Source of the DNA: Promerops cafer
Taxonomy: Eukaryota; Chordata; Aves; Passeriformes; Nectariniidae
Reading direction: 5' to 3'
Assembly: GCA_013398275.1 (NCBI GenBank)
Contig: VZSE01002207.1
Location: 124,001-188,000 of the forward strand
DNA length: 64,000 bases
In this document: one piece after another, positions 50,226-62,168 of the stretch
Layout of the letters: the number at the start of each line of letters is the position of its first letter
Numbering within the stretch: position 1 is the stretch's first letter
Program-made: the position numbers and the translations under genes
The notes under the pieces: model-generated
What the model was told of the DNA's origin: nothing
What the model saw: only the letters and a program-made list of their open reading frames with translations
The model's database searches: none

Positions 50226-52396
50226 TTTTCCAGCACTGTTAAGATCTGTTATTAAAAAAAAAAGAAAAAAAAAAAAAAAGAGGGGGTTGGGTGTCGATAG
50301 AAAAAACTAGGTGTGTTTAAAGGATTCTGGATGCTTACCTAAATCATGTAAGAGAAGGAAAATTCCTTCCCCAAACTGAAAAGACTCGGATGCAATTAGG
50401 AGGGAGATAGCATCAGCCCATTTCCAAGTCTGGTATTAAGCTGTTCCACAAGAGAACTGCAGAATACAGTGGCGGCAGCTGATACAGTCTCAGCGATATT
50501 TAGGCGGTTATTTTATTTTCTTTTTTTACTCAATTATCTGCAAAGAAACCATTCAGCAGCTCACTTTTGAAAACCAGCCTCCCTCACCCAGTACAAGGCA
50601 GTCTGCTATAGCACTGCAATTAAAACTCATNNNNNNNNNNNNNNNNNNNNNNNNNNNNNNNNNNNNNNNNNNNNNNNNNNNNNNNNNNNNNNNNNNNNNN
50701 NNNNNNNNNNNNNNNNNNNNNNNNNNNNNNNNNNNNNNNNNNNNNNNNNNNNNNNNNNNNNNNNNNNNNNNNNNNNNNNNNNNNNNNNNNNNNNNNNNNN
50801 NTATATATATATATATATATATATACAGGCTGCCTTTCCATTTATGAAGTAATAGGAGAGTTATGAGCAAATAAGGGGAGATACAGCTTTTGCTGTTTCA
50901 TGGGAGGTGGAAGTGCAAGGACTTTCTGGGTCACTCAATCCACAGCCTGGTGATGTACTGCAAAACCCTTAGAGAAACTGATTATCCACTCCTTATTAAA
51001 AAAACCCAAACAAACCAAAAAAAACCCCAAAAACCCACAAATAGGAAAAGAATAATATGAGACATAGGGATTTACTACACTGCAGATTAAAAAATAAAAT
51101 GTGCCTCTTAGAAAAGTGTTTTCACTGTCTCAGAAGCTGCTCCCTGAGATGTTTAATTCTGAGTGGATCCTTCCTTCCCACATTTGTGATGCAAGGAAAC
51201 CTNTTTTTTTCCAGCACTGTTAGATTCTGTTATTAAAAAAAAAAGAAAAAAAAAAAAAAAGAGGGGGTTGGGTGTCGATAGAAAAAACTAGGTGTGTTTA
51301 AAGGATTCTGGATGCTTACCTAAATCATGTAAGAGAAGGAAAATTCCTTCCCCAAACTGAAAAGACTCGGATGCAATTAGGAGGGAGATAGCATCAGCCC
51401 ATTTCCAAGTCTGGTATTAAGCTGTTCCACAAGAGAACTGCAGAATACAGTGGCGGCAGCTGATACAGTCTCAGCGATATTTAGGCGGTTATTTTATTTT
51501 CTTTTTTTACTCAATTATCTGCAAAGAAACCATTCAGCAGCTCACTTTTGAAAACCAGCCTCCCTCACCCAGTACAAGGCAGTCTGCTATAGCACTGCAA
51601 TTAAAAACTCATCATCCCAAAGCCACTGGGCCCTGGTTTGTCTTTCCACCAGCAGCTCCTGTACAGCCAGAGAGAGTGCACGGCTGAGGATCCTCTCTGC
51701 TGCTCTTCCACACCTTTGAGGAGATTTACAGGGATTTGCACATGTTTTTCTCGCTCAAAGAGAGATTATGTGGCATGATTAAGAGATATTCTAGGAAAGA
51801 AACTACCTCCTTCCACAAGACATTCCCTCTGTTCGATATAACACCCATCAGTTATTAGTGGGATGGCTTTAAGCTGTTGCTTAGCCTTAGTAATGCCATA
51901 TTTAACAGCAAACATTGCTTCTCTCCCCTCTCTGTAGTGGCAGCCTTTGTCCAGCAATTCCTGGATGAATTATTCTAAACCAATATATAATTTTTATACA
52001 TATATATATATATATATACAGGCTGCCTTTCCATTTATGAAGTAATAGGAGAGTTATGAGCAAATAAGGGGAGATACAGCTTTTGCTGTTTCATGGGAGG
52101 TGGAAGTGCAAGGACTTTCTGGGTCACTCAATCCACAGCCTGGTGATGTACTGCAAAACCCTTAGAGAAACTGATTATCCACTCCTTATTAAAAAAACCC
52201 AAACAAACCAAAAAAAAAAACCAAAAACCCACAAATAGGGAAAGAATAATATGAGACATAGGGATTTACTACACTGCAGATTAAAAAATAAAATGTGCCT
52301 CTTAGAAAAGTGTTTTCACTGTCTCAGAAGCTGCTCCCTGAGATGTTTAATTCTGAGTGGATCCTTCCTTCCCACATTTGTGATGCAAGGAAACCT
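50226..52396. repeat. About 1.1-kb duplicated segment (probable unmerged haplotype or contig overlap)
   Basis: 50226-51202 (with a 171-n gap at 50631-50801) matches 51208-52396 in the same order: CAGCACTGTTA, an A-rich run, GAGGGGGTTGGGTGTCGATA, the AAAACTCAT end before the gap, then after the gap a (TA)n run, CAGGCTGCCTTTCCATTTAT and GATGCAAGGAAACCT. Only small differences occur (one-base and homopolymer-length changes). The n at 51203 joins them. The second copy is gap-free and supplies 51612 to about 52000 missing from the first. Confidence 0.92.
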
Positions 52397-53324
52397 GGGG
52401 AAAAAACCTGCTTTGCCTTTCAGGTGGGTGACAGCAGGAAGGACAGAGGAACCACAAAGGAAAGCTCTGCTCAGACCTTGCTATGGAATGGACAGGCTGC
52501 ACACATATCCCTGAAATCCACACCAGCCACAGCACCCCCTCCAGTTGTTTGTGCACTGCTCTGTGGATGCCAAAGCAGAAGATGAACCTGCAGAAACCAG
52601 CTCAACCTGCCCAAAACCTCCAACCTTCCCACCAGGCAGCTCCAAAGCTTTTGTTGTGAATGGAAGCAGCGCTGCCTATGGAGGGCTCCTTTCTCCTTTG
52701 CTGCCAGACTCCCCTCCATTCCCATGGGAAGAACCTGAGACAGAGACCAGTGGGTGACCCAGTTGTCACCTTCCACGACCCTGCTAGGGCTGTAACAGAG
52801 CCAACAGCCAAAGCCACAGAGTTCACCATGGACAGGCAGCCTATGCTCTCCTGCACCCAGCCCAGCTCCCAGAGCACACAGCTCTTGGGGATTCCCTTAC
52901 TGGACATTCCATGGGGACACCTGTTGTGTCCCACAGATCAATTTGGTTACAGAAACCAACCATCTGCCCCCGTGTTGTACCAACCAAAGTCTGCAAGCAC
53001 CCAGACTGAGAGCAGGATTAATATTATACTTCCATCTGCTCTGAAACGTGAGCTGCCCATCAGCAACAACCTGAAGATGCCTTTGAGCTCCTAAATCCCA
53101 CCTTGCCCTTGGAAAAATGCAAGCTACGAGAAGAACAAGAGAAGCAGTGACAAGCCAATTCCCTCAAAGCACAAGTCACATCCACAGCAGCATTTTAAAC
53201 TTGCCCCGTTTCCTGCGTGGCTAAATGCAAGGAACGTTAACAGGTCACACCAGGAGACATCTAAGTGGTGACAACACCAATATAAAAGCACTGACTGGGT
53301 CTGCACCAATGTAACAAACTTTAA
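52397..53324. other. Intergenic flank 3' of DACT1
   Basis: No recognised gene. The overlapping open frames (such as 52660-53094) lack homology. It could still belong to a longer DACT1 3' UTR if the AATAAA at 53344 is not the last one used. Confidence 0.4.
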
Positions 53325-54217
53325 AAAGTATTAAAACAGACTGTTTATTACAGCATATGATGTGTTATATTAATTTACACAATGATATATATATATAAAA
53401 ACAGCCATTGATGATGTACAGTAAATTGGACATCAACAGGAATATTAAAACTACTGATACTCATGCACATGACATGCATATGGTTTTTTTTTTCTTTTTC
53501 AAAAGCAGTTTTACACAATATAATGAAGTTACTAAGCCTTGATCAGCTGCTCCAGCTGCAGTTTACTCTGGACACCACCGCTGTCCGCAGCGGGACTCCC
53601 AGGAGATCAGAGCAGAGTGCACTCCAGGGAAGGAGACTTAACCTCGGAGACAGATTGAACAGGAGCCCTTTCCTGGTGGGGGAAGGCTGGGGGAGGACAG
53701 GAGTGAGTTTCAAGAAGAGAATCAACAAGAAAAGAAAAAAAAACAGACCAGAGTACCAGTGGGAAAAAGTTCAAGACGTGGCAACAGCAGCAGCAGAAAG
53801 GGACAAGCAAAAACATGAAGAATCACCCTCACTCCCTCCCCTTTATTCCCTAAAAAGTTACGACCTTAAGCTGTCGATATCCTGTATAAGACCCAGAACT
53901 GGAAAAACTAGGCAAGGAAGATCCATTCCCAGAAACATTTTAGCCTTTTCTCAAAGCCTTCTGACACCACGCGCTGGAGGCTGCTCACCACTGAAATGGC
54001 AGTGTTGTGTTGTTGGGTTTTTTTGAACAAGTGTAACGGTCTTTTATTTCCACATAAAAGGCACTAGTATCCACCCAAGTTCTGAAGACAAGTGACATAA
54101 TTTACCTTAAGTTTTAAATATTTGTGTTAAAAAAAAAAAAATCTGTGGAAATATGTACAAAAAAAAAGCACCTTGCTTCCAAAAGCAGAAGCAGATACAT
54201 TCCACCAAGTCACCTCA
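53325..54217 (-). other. DACT1: DACT1 3' UTR
   Basis: Follows the TAG stop. On the minus strand it is AU-rich with runs of U and ends near a canonical AATAAA (53349-53344) followed by a GU-rich stretch, the usual arrangement for cleavage at about 53325-53330. An earlier AATAAA at 54048-54043 could give a very short UTR of about 190 nt. A plus-strand open frame across this UTR (53463-54026) is low-complexity and non-homologous and is not a gene. The end position is inferred, with no transcript evidence. Confidence 0.6.
53344..53349 (-). terminator. Polyadenylation signal AATAAA for DACT1 (distal)
   Basis: Minus-strand AATAAA about 870 nt after the stop codon. Downstream on the minus strand are TTTGTTACATTGGTG-type GU-rich bases, suitable as a downstream element. 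A second, proximal AATAAA lies at 54043-54048. Which one is used cannot be told from sequence. Confidence 0.55.
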
Positions 54218-56076
54218 CTAGACGGTTGTCATGAGCTTCAGGGAGCCTGACCGAAAGCGGAGGATCTTCTTCTTGAGGTTATGGGAGGCTTTGATTTTGA
54301 CAAAGGCCTTGGCCGCATTTTCATGCAGCTCGGGCGCCGTGACTGTTTGGATGGGGAGCGTCTGGACAAACTGGGACCAAATCAGGCCCCCGCTCTCATC
54401 AGAGTCGCTGGTGGTCGTGCTCTCCCCTACAAACTCCACCTCGCTCAGGCTTGACTCGCTGTCTCCAAAGCAGTTCGTGGTGTAGTTGCTTTGCTCGTCC
54501 TCGCTCGTGTCCACCACGGTTGAGTGGAACAAGGACTCGCACTCAGCCGAGTACTCCGAGTCGCTGGCCACGTAGGCGTAGGGGCTGACATAGGGCAGGG
54601 GCACCTGTGAGTAGACCCCCACGCCCTCCCGCCGGTTCCTCCTTGCCCTCCGCAGGGCCTCCTCATAGGAGATCTCCGCCGAGGACTTCCAGCGGCGGTA
54701 GTCGGCACGCTTGTGTTTGGGCTTGGCCACCACAACCTCCCGGCCGTGCCCATGGGAGCGGAGGGCAGATCTGTGCAGGCCAGCCTGCCGGCTCGGGAGG
54801 CTCGGCTCCAGAGGCAAGCCGCCGCCTCTCTTCCCCCGCGACGAGGGCTTTTTCAGTTTCTTATTTGTATCCAATTCCTCAGGAAAGCGGCACTTCTTGC
54901 CGACCAGTTTGGCTTTCTCCCGCAAGGTCTGTGAGCTGTTTTCCACCCCATTGGCAAGGTGTGACCTGTGTTTCAAAGCAGAGCTTTTCAAAATCTTGAC
55001 GTTCCGGGTGCCTTTGTGAAGCTTCATGCTCTGCTGCTGGGCCGGGATGTACTGGGCGTTCACCAGCAGCCCATCATCCAGGCTCTGCGAGGAAGAGCCC
55101 TCGCTTTTGAAATCCAGCGCGGGCCTCTCCTCGACAGCCGGTGACGAGGAGCGAGCCGCCTGCAAGCTGCTCTTCAACAGGATCTTTTTGGGAGGCTGGC
55201 TGACCCTGTTCTCTGGCTGCAGCACCACCGGCTTCCCTGGGGTCTCTTTAGGAGATGCAGAAAAGAGCTGGCCATTCTCCCTGGGGACATCCCCGGCTGT
55301 AGCTGCGGTGCTGCGGCCCAGCTCCGGCGGTGCCGGTTTGACGCCCCGTGGCAGGTGCTTGCTCTGGAGTTCCGTTGTTGTGCCAGGTGGGAAAGCTGCC
55401 GGCAAAGGGGCCTTCCTACTCTCCAGCTGCTCCCCAGCTGACTCCCTTGGCCTCTGCTTTAACGGGGAGGGAGCAGTGTGGTCCGGAGCGGGGGCCCCAC
55501 CGGGAGGCAAACACACCGGCTTGGAGCTCTTCAGGTTCACCACGTTGCCGTGGGCCACCATTGCTGCCGGCTGCCGGACGCACATGCTCCCATGCCTCAA
55601 GATCCCTTTGGTGGCATCGGCGTTGAGGCTCGTCCGGGGTTTGTTAGTCCTTACTGCGTGAGTCTTTTTCTGAACCAGGCTTAAGATGTAGCTGTCTATC
55701 CTCTTGCTGGTGGAAGGGCACGGAGCCGGCCAGGAGCTCTGCGGGGGGAAGGCGTTGGCGGATTGTCCCGAGTCTGTTTCGGATGGGGTGCAAACGTCGC
55801 TCATATCGCAAGCGAGCCGCTCCTCTTCTTGCTGGGGGTTCTCAGTCACAGGGAGAAGGAACATGGGGCTCTGCACAGCCACGGCGTGGAGCGGGCTGGG
55901 GTAGCGGTAGATGTCGTTCCCGTTTTTAGACACCAGATCGCACTGGTACTTGGGATGTACATCTGCAACGACATCGAGGGAATTTGAGTGCGGTGTGGAT
56001 AAAGAGCGACAGACAGAGCCTGCGGTCTGGTCCTCATGCTGGCCTTCCTTATTATAGTCCATCCAGCCTATGAGAT
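54218..56076 (-). CDS. DACT1: DACT1 exon 4 (last coding exon)
   Basis: The exon opens after a CAG acceptor (56079-56077) preceded by a pyrimidine-rich tract. Its first two bases complete an Asp codon begun in exon 3, so the real reading starts with D-L-I-G-W; the ATG at 56062 is an internal methionine, not a start. It encodes 619 residues and ends with TAG at 54218-54220. Visible features are a conserved block around CDLVSKNGNDIYRYPSPLHA, basic NLS-like clusters (NKKLKKPSSRGKRGG; RRARRNRR), a conserved acidic/serine segment (VVDTSEDEQSNYTTNCFGDS), and the terminal class I PDZ ligand MTTV. The exon is much more GC-rich than the flanking introns, which is common for bird coding exons. Confidence 0.96.
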
Positions 56077-59000
56077 CTGAAAGGCATTTTAGAAGAGTTT
56101 AGAGAGCCTGCCAGGGACAGCTGTGCTACGTTTTTAATGTGCTGCCAAGGACGCCGGTCCATCTAGGCACACAGTGCAAAGCTTTACCTACAGCAGCAGC
56201 AATTTTGCAACCAGGGGTGCTGTTCAAGCAATGTAAAAAGCAGCACTACACTTCTGTGGGTCTCCCTGTCACTGCATCTACGTGGGATTTACCCCACTAC
56301 GACCACATGGTTAAAACGACAAAAATCACAGCCCTAATGACAACATGTACATTGGTTTCAAACCTGTGCCCAGGTTGTTAAGATCTTCCTATCTTCCTTT
56401 CAAGCCACCCAGAAGTCTGCAAGGGTCTCTTATTTGCTACACAGTCACCTGTGAAACTCTCTGCAGGCCTCAGCACAAATGAATTTTAAATCCAAAGAGA
56501 AACATAAAAAATACAGACAAGAGAACAATTAATTCTTGCAGCTTATTGACAAATTTCACTTCCAGATTCTTTCAAGCATGTCTTGGATCAGGAAAAAAAT
56601 CCAGACTTAATTTTATTGCTGTTTTTATTATTGTCACTACTATTTTTATCATAATATTTATAGCAATGCTAATAGTAATAATAGATGCTCCTTCTGAGTG
56701 ATAAGGGGTTAAAGAATGGGAAAAAGGCTCATGTTTTCACACAAGTACAAGGAGTGCAGGTCAATCCAGCTGACATCCTAGCCTTGGCTCTGCAAAGAGA
56801 GTTCTGCCAGAGAAATCCAGTGCGTTTCAAGATGCATGAGTCAGATTTAATGGCTAACGAGCTTACTAGAGAGGCAAGCGACCTTAAGAGCAGTGCTGCC
56901 ACCCAAGCAGCTAAGATTATTATTATTTTTTAAGCTTAAGTTGCCCTTGTCTTCTTGGGTAGGGGTAAAATCTAAATGATCCTCTGCCAGTCCTGTTTTG
57001 TGCCCTTGGGCTGGAAACTTCAGCCAGGGTACTCCAATTGGAATGCTCAGTGCTCATCACTTATCTAAGGCTTATTTCAAAGAGGTCTCATGGGCATTGA
57101 TGAAATTTGCTGATAGAGATTATGTTCCTGTGTGAGCAGGAGAGGAAGAACAGGGAAGTTAAGAGCATAAACTTCCTCCAGATCACCTCTCAGTTTTCCT
57201 ACATTTCCTAAATTCTATGTTGGCTTCAAGGAATGTTGACAAAAAGACATTTTTGAAATTCGTCTGTTTGTGAAATTTCATCCGTGAAAGTGAGACTGCA
57301 TGAATAATAAGATGTTTAGGTTTTCATGGTGTATACAGAAAAAACAGCAATGCAAACAGCTGGAGTTACTTGTGTGTTTTTTTTTCTTGTTTTAATGTAT
57401 GGCCCATGAACATCACATATACCTTACAACAGGGAGCATTAAATTACCTCGAGCTGCTCACAGGAAAACTTAGAGGACTTGTCAGCATCTCAGAATGAAT
57501 GAATCCCAGGCTGTATTTTCCCAGTTCAGAAACAGAAGAGCAAGAATTATTCTGTCTTTGATTCACAACAAATCACTATAAGTTAACCTAAAGAGCAGAA
57601 CGCAAAGTGGAAATACTGTGGTTGGAATCATCCTCCCCAACCCAGACTGAGCTAAAGCTTTTGAAAATGTCTGCAGTCAGTAACACCTGATCACAACAGT
57701 CCTGTTGAAGAGTCTTTTCTGGAGAACAGAGGAGGCCTTCCTATTGAACCATCCCATAAATCAAGGCTTGCATCTTCAGACTGGTGTCCAAGGAAAGTTC
57801 ACAGCTCTCTGCCAAAGAGACAAAATGTACCTGGCCTGTTCATGATGTCTATCTGTCTATACTATATAAATGCAGGACACACCTCACAATGCTCACCCAG
57901 GGGTCAAGGACCATCAGAATTGACAAAATGACTGCTAAAAACATGTGCCCTGAGCCCCTAAAACCTGTAGCTAGCTCCTTACTCTGTGACTTTAATGCTG
58001 ACGTGGCTAAGAGCTGTTGTTAATTATTGCTATTCACTAAAACTGCTTTTCTAAAGAAAGAGAAATCAGCTGACTGCTGTGCTTCTGTGTACAGGTACCA
58101 CTGCCCTCTGCTGGGTAGAGCAGCTGTCAGATCTTCACATGCCATTTTCACGTGTTTAGAGTGACATATTCATGTGCAAAGCTGGACCAGCGGAGGGCAA
58201 ACAGTCCTGCCTCATGACCCATGTACGTGAGAGGCACTGGCATCTCTTCAGAGCATAATATGGCACATGAAAGGAAGAAGGGTTAATCCAACCCAGGTAC
58301 TCCTGAGGCAGTATTTTCAAAGCCAAAGCCACCTCCTGGAGTATGATGTATTCGACCTGCTTTTACTATACCTGCAGATTTAGGGCGTCCATCTGAGATA
58401 TTCAGTGTTGCCTCCAAAGGGCTGCAAAAGCAAGTGCTAGAATGGCAACTGGATAAACACTCACTGAAGACAGAGTTAGATGAATTGGAAAGCGATCCAG
58501 AAGCTCCATCACTCAGCTCATAAAACCCTATAAAAATAAGAGTTTGGATTTGTATTAGTTATGTCTACGCAAAGTTACTATTTGTGTCCCTAGAAAGGCA
58601 GTCAAGCTGGTGTTTGAGTTGGCTTACTCTTACACAAGTAGTTATGGGATTTCATTCAGTCCCCCCAAAACCAGCCAACAATTTAGTAATATCCTTATTG
58701 CCATGAATTTACTTTGTTTAAAAGTAAAGCACTTAAAACAGCAGAACTTATCTTAGCATATGGAATTTTTTTTAACTTTACAAGGGTTGGGGTTCTAACC
58801 CTTACAGGGATTTTGACATTTTAGCAACAAGGATCCAGGCTGTGTTTGGCAGCCCACTCATTTAATAGAGTGTTACACTTCCAAGACAGACTCTCCAACT
58901 ATTACCTAACTATAAAAGTGTTGGGCCCAATGCTATCCATTACTTTCCTCAAAGTTCTGGAGATAAACATAATATTTGTGGATGACAGGAAAGAAGAAAA

Positions 59001-60267
59001 AATGGTAAATAATGTGCAGACGCATCAAATTTAATTTCCTGGTAAACTGGGACTACTCAAGGAAAAATGACACACCACAACCAAAATTTAAATTGTTCAT
59101 TTAGGAATAAGGAATGCAGAGCATGCCTACAGAATGGGGATGCATCCTGGAAAACAATAATCCTGGAAAGGGCTTAGTCAGCGTGGAAAAGCAGCTCAAT
59201 CAAGCTTAATGATATGGCAAAAAAAGCTAATGAGATTGTTGGATGTACAAAGAGGCTAATGAATAGCAGCAGGGAAATGACTTCAGCAGTCTACATGGCC
59301 CTGCTAAGAAACATTGGAATGGTGAGGCCAGTCCTTGAATCCAGCATGCTTAAAACAAAGCTAAAAAATTGGAAAGAGGCCACCAAGCTATTTAGGAGCT
59401 TGGAAAAATGCCTTAAAATGAATGACTTCAAGAACTTGACCTGTTTAGCTCATCAAATAAAAGTCAGGAATTATACTGTAGAGCACCTCCAAGAGGAGGA
59501 GAAGCTGGGTATTAGAAAAGACCTTTCTTTAGGGGAGAAAAGGATATAAAAATATCAGTGCTGGAACAAGTCATATTCAGACTAGAAATTAGCAATGGCT
59601 TTAACAATTGCAAGTTGGGGGATTCTCCACTTTTTAGTGTGTTCAGAACAAGTCTAGAGGCCTCTGGGAAAGGCTTCCCATAGTTAAATACCACTTACTG
59701 GCTTCAACACAATTAGAATGAGATGAAATTCAATATATGGGGGACAAAATTGTTTGGTTCTGTGCTCCTTTCTGGCTGTATGACCACTTTTGATATCTTC
59801 CTCCTGATGGTGCTTCTTTTCACCATTTTTCCTTCAGCCTCCTCCCTAATACACAGGACAATTAGAACTTTTTGAACTAATGTGAGGGTGGCCTTGAAAA
59901 AAACTAATTCCCCAAACACTAAAAATCTAATTAAGCTTGAAATGCTTGTCTGAAAGAAGCAAACAGCAGTGTTTCCAGTGGTCAGTGAACTCTGTTACTA
60001 GGAATTAATTATCAGAGTGTGAATGAGATGTGGACATTTACTGCTGCAGTACTGAAAACTCCAGCACTAAAATCTACAGCCAGTTTAATTCCAGGTCCCA
60101 AGGGAGGCTGCATTTGGCTGAGCACTGCCCTTACCTGAACTTGGACGACTGTCTGTCTCCAGGTGTTCATCTGTCGTTTTTTCCACGTCCAGGCGGAGAT
60201 CACTTATTTGCTTATCCAGCTCTTGCAACTGATTTAACAACCCAGCATCCCTCCTCCTCAAGCAGTT
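54218..60267 (-). CDS. DACT1: DACT1 (Dapper homolog 1), coding exons 2-4; exon 1 not visible
   Basis: DACT1 is a cytoplasmic and nuclear scaffold that binds Dishevelled through its C-terminal PDZ ligand and tunes Wnt/beta-catenin and planar polarity signalling (family knowledge). Seen here: three exons, 60135-60267, 58372-58527 and 54218-56076, joined by GT-AG introns in matching phase, giving 2148 nt or 715 residues plus TAG. Residue order from the first visible codon: a leucine heptad (L3, L10, L17, L24) in a coiled-coil segment; a serine-rich stretch (about 45-95); a long, mostly disordered middle with basic clusters; a conserved basic block near KPKHKRADYRRW; an acidic serine-rich segment; and the C terminus MTTV. 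I recall human DACT1 as about 836 residues, so about 115 N-terminal residues from exon 1 are missing. Recognition is from remembered vertebrate DACT1 and is strong; DACT2 and DACT3 fit less well. No frameshift or internal stop is seen. Confidence 0.95.
56077..58371 (-). other. DACT1 intron 3
   Basis: 2295 bp, GTATAG...TTTCAG. AT-rich, with no recognisable interspersed repeat. It contains A/T-rich low-complexity DNA around 56620-56690. No further exon is needed, because exons 3 and 4 join in phase. Confidence 0.85.
58372..58527 (-). CDS. DACT1: DACT1 exon 3
   Basis: 156 bp, phase 1 at both ends. The acceptor is TATAG and the donor is GTATAG. It encodes FYELSDGASGSLSNSSNSVF and then a Cys/Ser-rich run (SECLSSCHSSTCFCSPLEA) ending in GRPKSA, with split Gly and Asp codons at the two borders. 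This serine-rich segment is strongly conserved in DACT1 proteins. At only 52 codons it is easily missed by open-reading-frame length filters. Both splice sites and the frame agree with the exons on each side. Confidence 0.93.
58528..60134 (-). other. DACT1 intron 2
   Basis: 1607 bp, GTAAGG...TTATAG. About half of it is an old plus-strand CR1 LINE remnant, described separately. No extra exon is seen. Confidence 0.85.
58850..59700 (+). mobile_element. Old, diverged CR1-type LINE fragment in DACT1 intron 2
   Basis: The order of phrases follows the C-terminal end of a CR1 reverse transcriptase reading frame and its 3' region: a GDDRK-like stretch, then AATGATATGGCAAAAAAAGC, a segment resembling the usual ATGGCCCTGCTAAGAAACAT with GTGAGGCCAGTCCTTGAATC, then GAAGCTGGGTATTAGAAAAG. 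It lies antisense to DACT1. It is far more diverged than the intergenic CR1 copies, so it is an old amniote or early avian insertion. Its limits are approximate and it encodes nothing intact (stops and frameshifts throughout). Confidence 0.65.
60135..60267 (-). CDS. DACT1: DACT1 exon 2 (leucine zipper)
   Basis: 133 bp. The acceptor is TTTTGCAG and the donor is GTAAGG. It begins in phase 0 with Asn-Cys-Leu-Arg-Arg-Arg-Asp and ends in phase 1 inside a Gly codon. Leucines at residues 3, 10, 17 and 24 form a perfect heptad, the leucine-zipper/coiled-coil that in DACT proteins supports self- and hetero-association (family knowledge). The end, HLETDSRPSS, is a DACT family signature. A longer open frame runs through the exon into both introns, but the splice signals and homology define the exon. 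Confidence 0.94.
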
Positions 60268-61237
60268 CTGCAAAAGAGGACAAAGAACATCAGCTCCTTC
60301 AGTGGGGCAGATGTGAAGGGGTCCCAAGGACCAACAGACTTCTCTCCCTAAGCCTTGTGAAACACCTTGTCGATATTCTTTTATATAAAAACCGAACAAA
60401 GCCCTGACATTTTAGATGGATGCTCTGGATAAATACTTAAGTGAAAAATTATGCAGGCACTTCATCCCAGCCCGTTCCAGCCAGTTCTGCATGAGGAGCA
60501 TGTTCCACAGCTCAGGAAGACCAAGGGGCTGTGCTGACCACAGCTGTAAGAACAAAGCTGGGTTGTGTGATGCGGCCAAACCAGACCTGTGCACATGGAA
60601 CGGGCAAGGACGGCCGTGCCAGCCTAGCAGGGCACATTCCCCACCACACTGGTGTTACTCAAAGATCACATCTGCTCACACAATGGCACCAAACAGCTCT
60701 GCCAACAAGTGCCCGTGGTGTGGGAACCGCCTTGTTCTGCTGCACATTATGAGCTTAGAGTCCACCATCCAGAGAGCAAGATTCCCAGGGCTGGGATCAT
60801 AGCCCTTTTATTAGTTTTGCAGTGCAGCAGGAAGGAAGAGTAATTCTTCCTCTTCTCCCATTATAATTGTATGAAATTGCTGCGAGATGAATTTTAAGGC
60901 TATTTATGAAGGTAATTCGATGGCATAAAATAAGCAATAAGAAATTATTTTGCAAGGCACTCATTAACCCACAGTCAACACAATCAGTTTCCCCCTGTGT
61001 ATTATAATGTTGCTTATCCATCATCTGTTCAGCTTCATACCCTTTCATTGCTCTGGCTCTGGGGAAAGTGGAGGAGGCAGGAGGAAGGTTCATTTACTTT
61101 TGTTTCTTCGAGTGCATCGTTTGACTGGCACCCAGGGGTGCTCTGATACATTCACTGCAATGAGTTTTGATGCTCATAGCTGGACTACTTCTAAACCCAT
61201 TAAATCCAGGGTAATCTTTTCCATGGAGTGGACCAGC

Positions 61238-61385
61238 CATAGAATCATAGATTCATGGAATGGTTTGGGTTGAAAGGAACCCTAAAAATCATCTCGTTCC
61301 AACCTCCTTGCCATGGGCAGGGACACCTTCCACTACACCAGGTTGCTCAGAGCCCTGTCCAGCCTGGCCTTGGAGAAAGGGAGAG
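61238..61385 (-). mobile_element. CR1 LINE 3'-end fragment
   Basis: The plus strand reads CATAGAATCATAGATTCATGG, then a GGTTTGGGTTGAAAGGA-type block, CCATGGGCAGGGACACCTTCC and CCAGGTTGCTCAGAGCCC. This is the reverse complement of the avian CR1 3' terminus. It is 5'-truncated, as is usual for CR1, and sits in DACT1 intron 1. Confidence 0.85.
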
Positions 61386-62168
61386 CAGATGCTAAAAGCA
61401 CTGGCAAGCGCTGGTTGAAGATGTGCTGGCGTTTAAGGCCATCCTTTGGAGAGCCAAAGGGGTGATCCCAAGCCTTCTCCCCCGTTCCTGCGGGAGTAGG
61501 GGCTGGCTGGCAGCCAGGTTGGCGGAGGTGATGGGTTCAAGGGATGACTTCGCTGCGCCACCTACTGCCACCAGCGCCCCCTCCCCCAGTCAGCACCGCA
61601 TCTGGTTCCAATCTGCAATGTCAAGTGCACAAATTAAAGTGCTACCACAAATCCCCGACTTTTCTTTTTTCTTTTTTTTTTTTATTTTTTTTTGAATAAT
61701 GATAAAATGGTCCTTCACTACGGCTCTCGGCCGGCAGCCAGCCCCTTCTCAGCAGAAACAATAATTTATTTTTATATTTTTAAAAGGGAAATAACCCGAA
61801 CCTAACTAAACCAAAAGGGTAATAAAAAAAAAAAAAAAAAAATTGAAAAAAAAGAAAAAAAAGAAAAAAAAAGAAAGGAGGAACTCTGGGGGGTGGGGAA
61901 AAGAAAAAATCAGGGAAATAAATCACGCAATCCAACTTCTCCCTGGGTGAAAGCAAATGCTGAGCGGCGCACAAAGAGCGCCAGGCACAGCTGTACGCTA
62001 TTTTCATTGAAAAATGATCTGCCGCTTCATGCCGCCCTCCATCTCTTCCCACACCAGCTCCAAAGCGCGTCCTCCAACAAAAGCATCCCTTCTTTACGGG
62101 CCCGATCCTGCCGGTGCCCGAGCGCCCGCTGCCTGCTCCCGGGGCTGGGACCCGGGAGCTGGCTCCCA

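Noticed and set aside
53463..54026. 187-codon plus-strand open frame
   Set aside because: Lies over the DACT1 3' UTR and has low-complexity content (Lys-rich, no known domain); antisense shadow.
55026..55661. 211-codon plus-strand open frame
   Set aside because: Antisense to the GC-rich DACT1 exon 4, whose codon bias opens the opposite frame; no homology.
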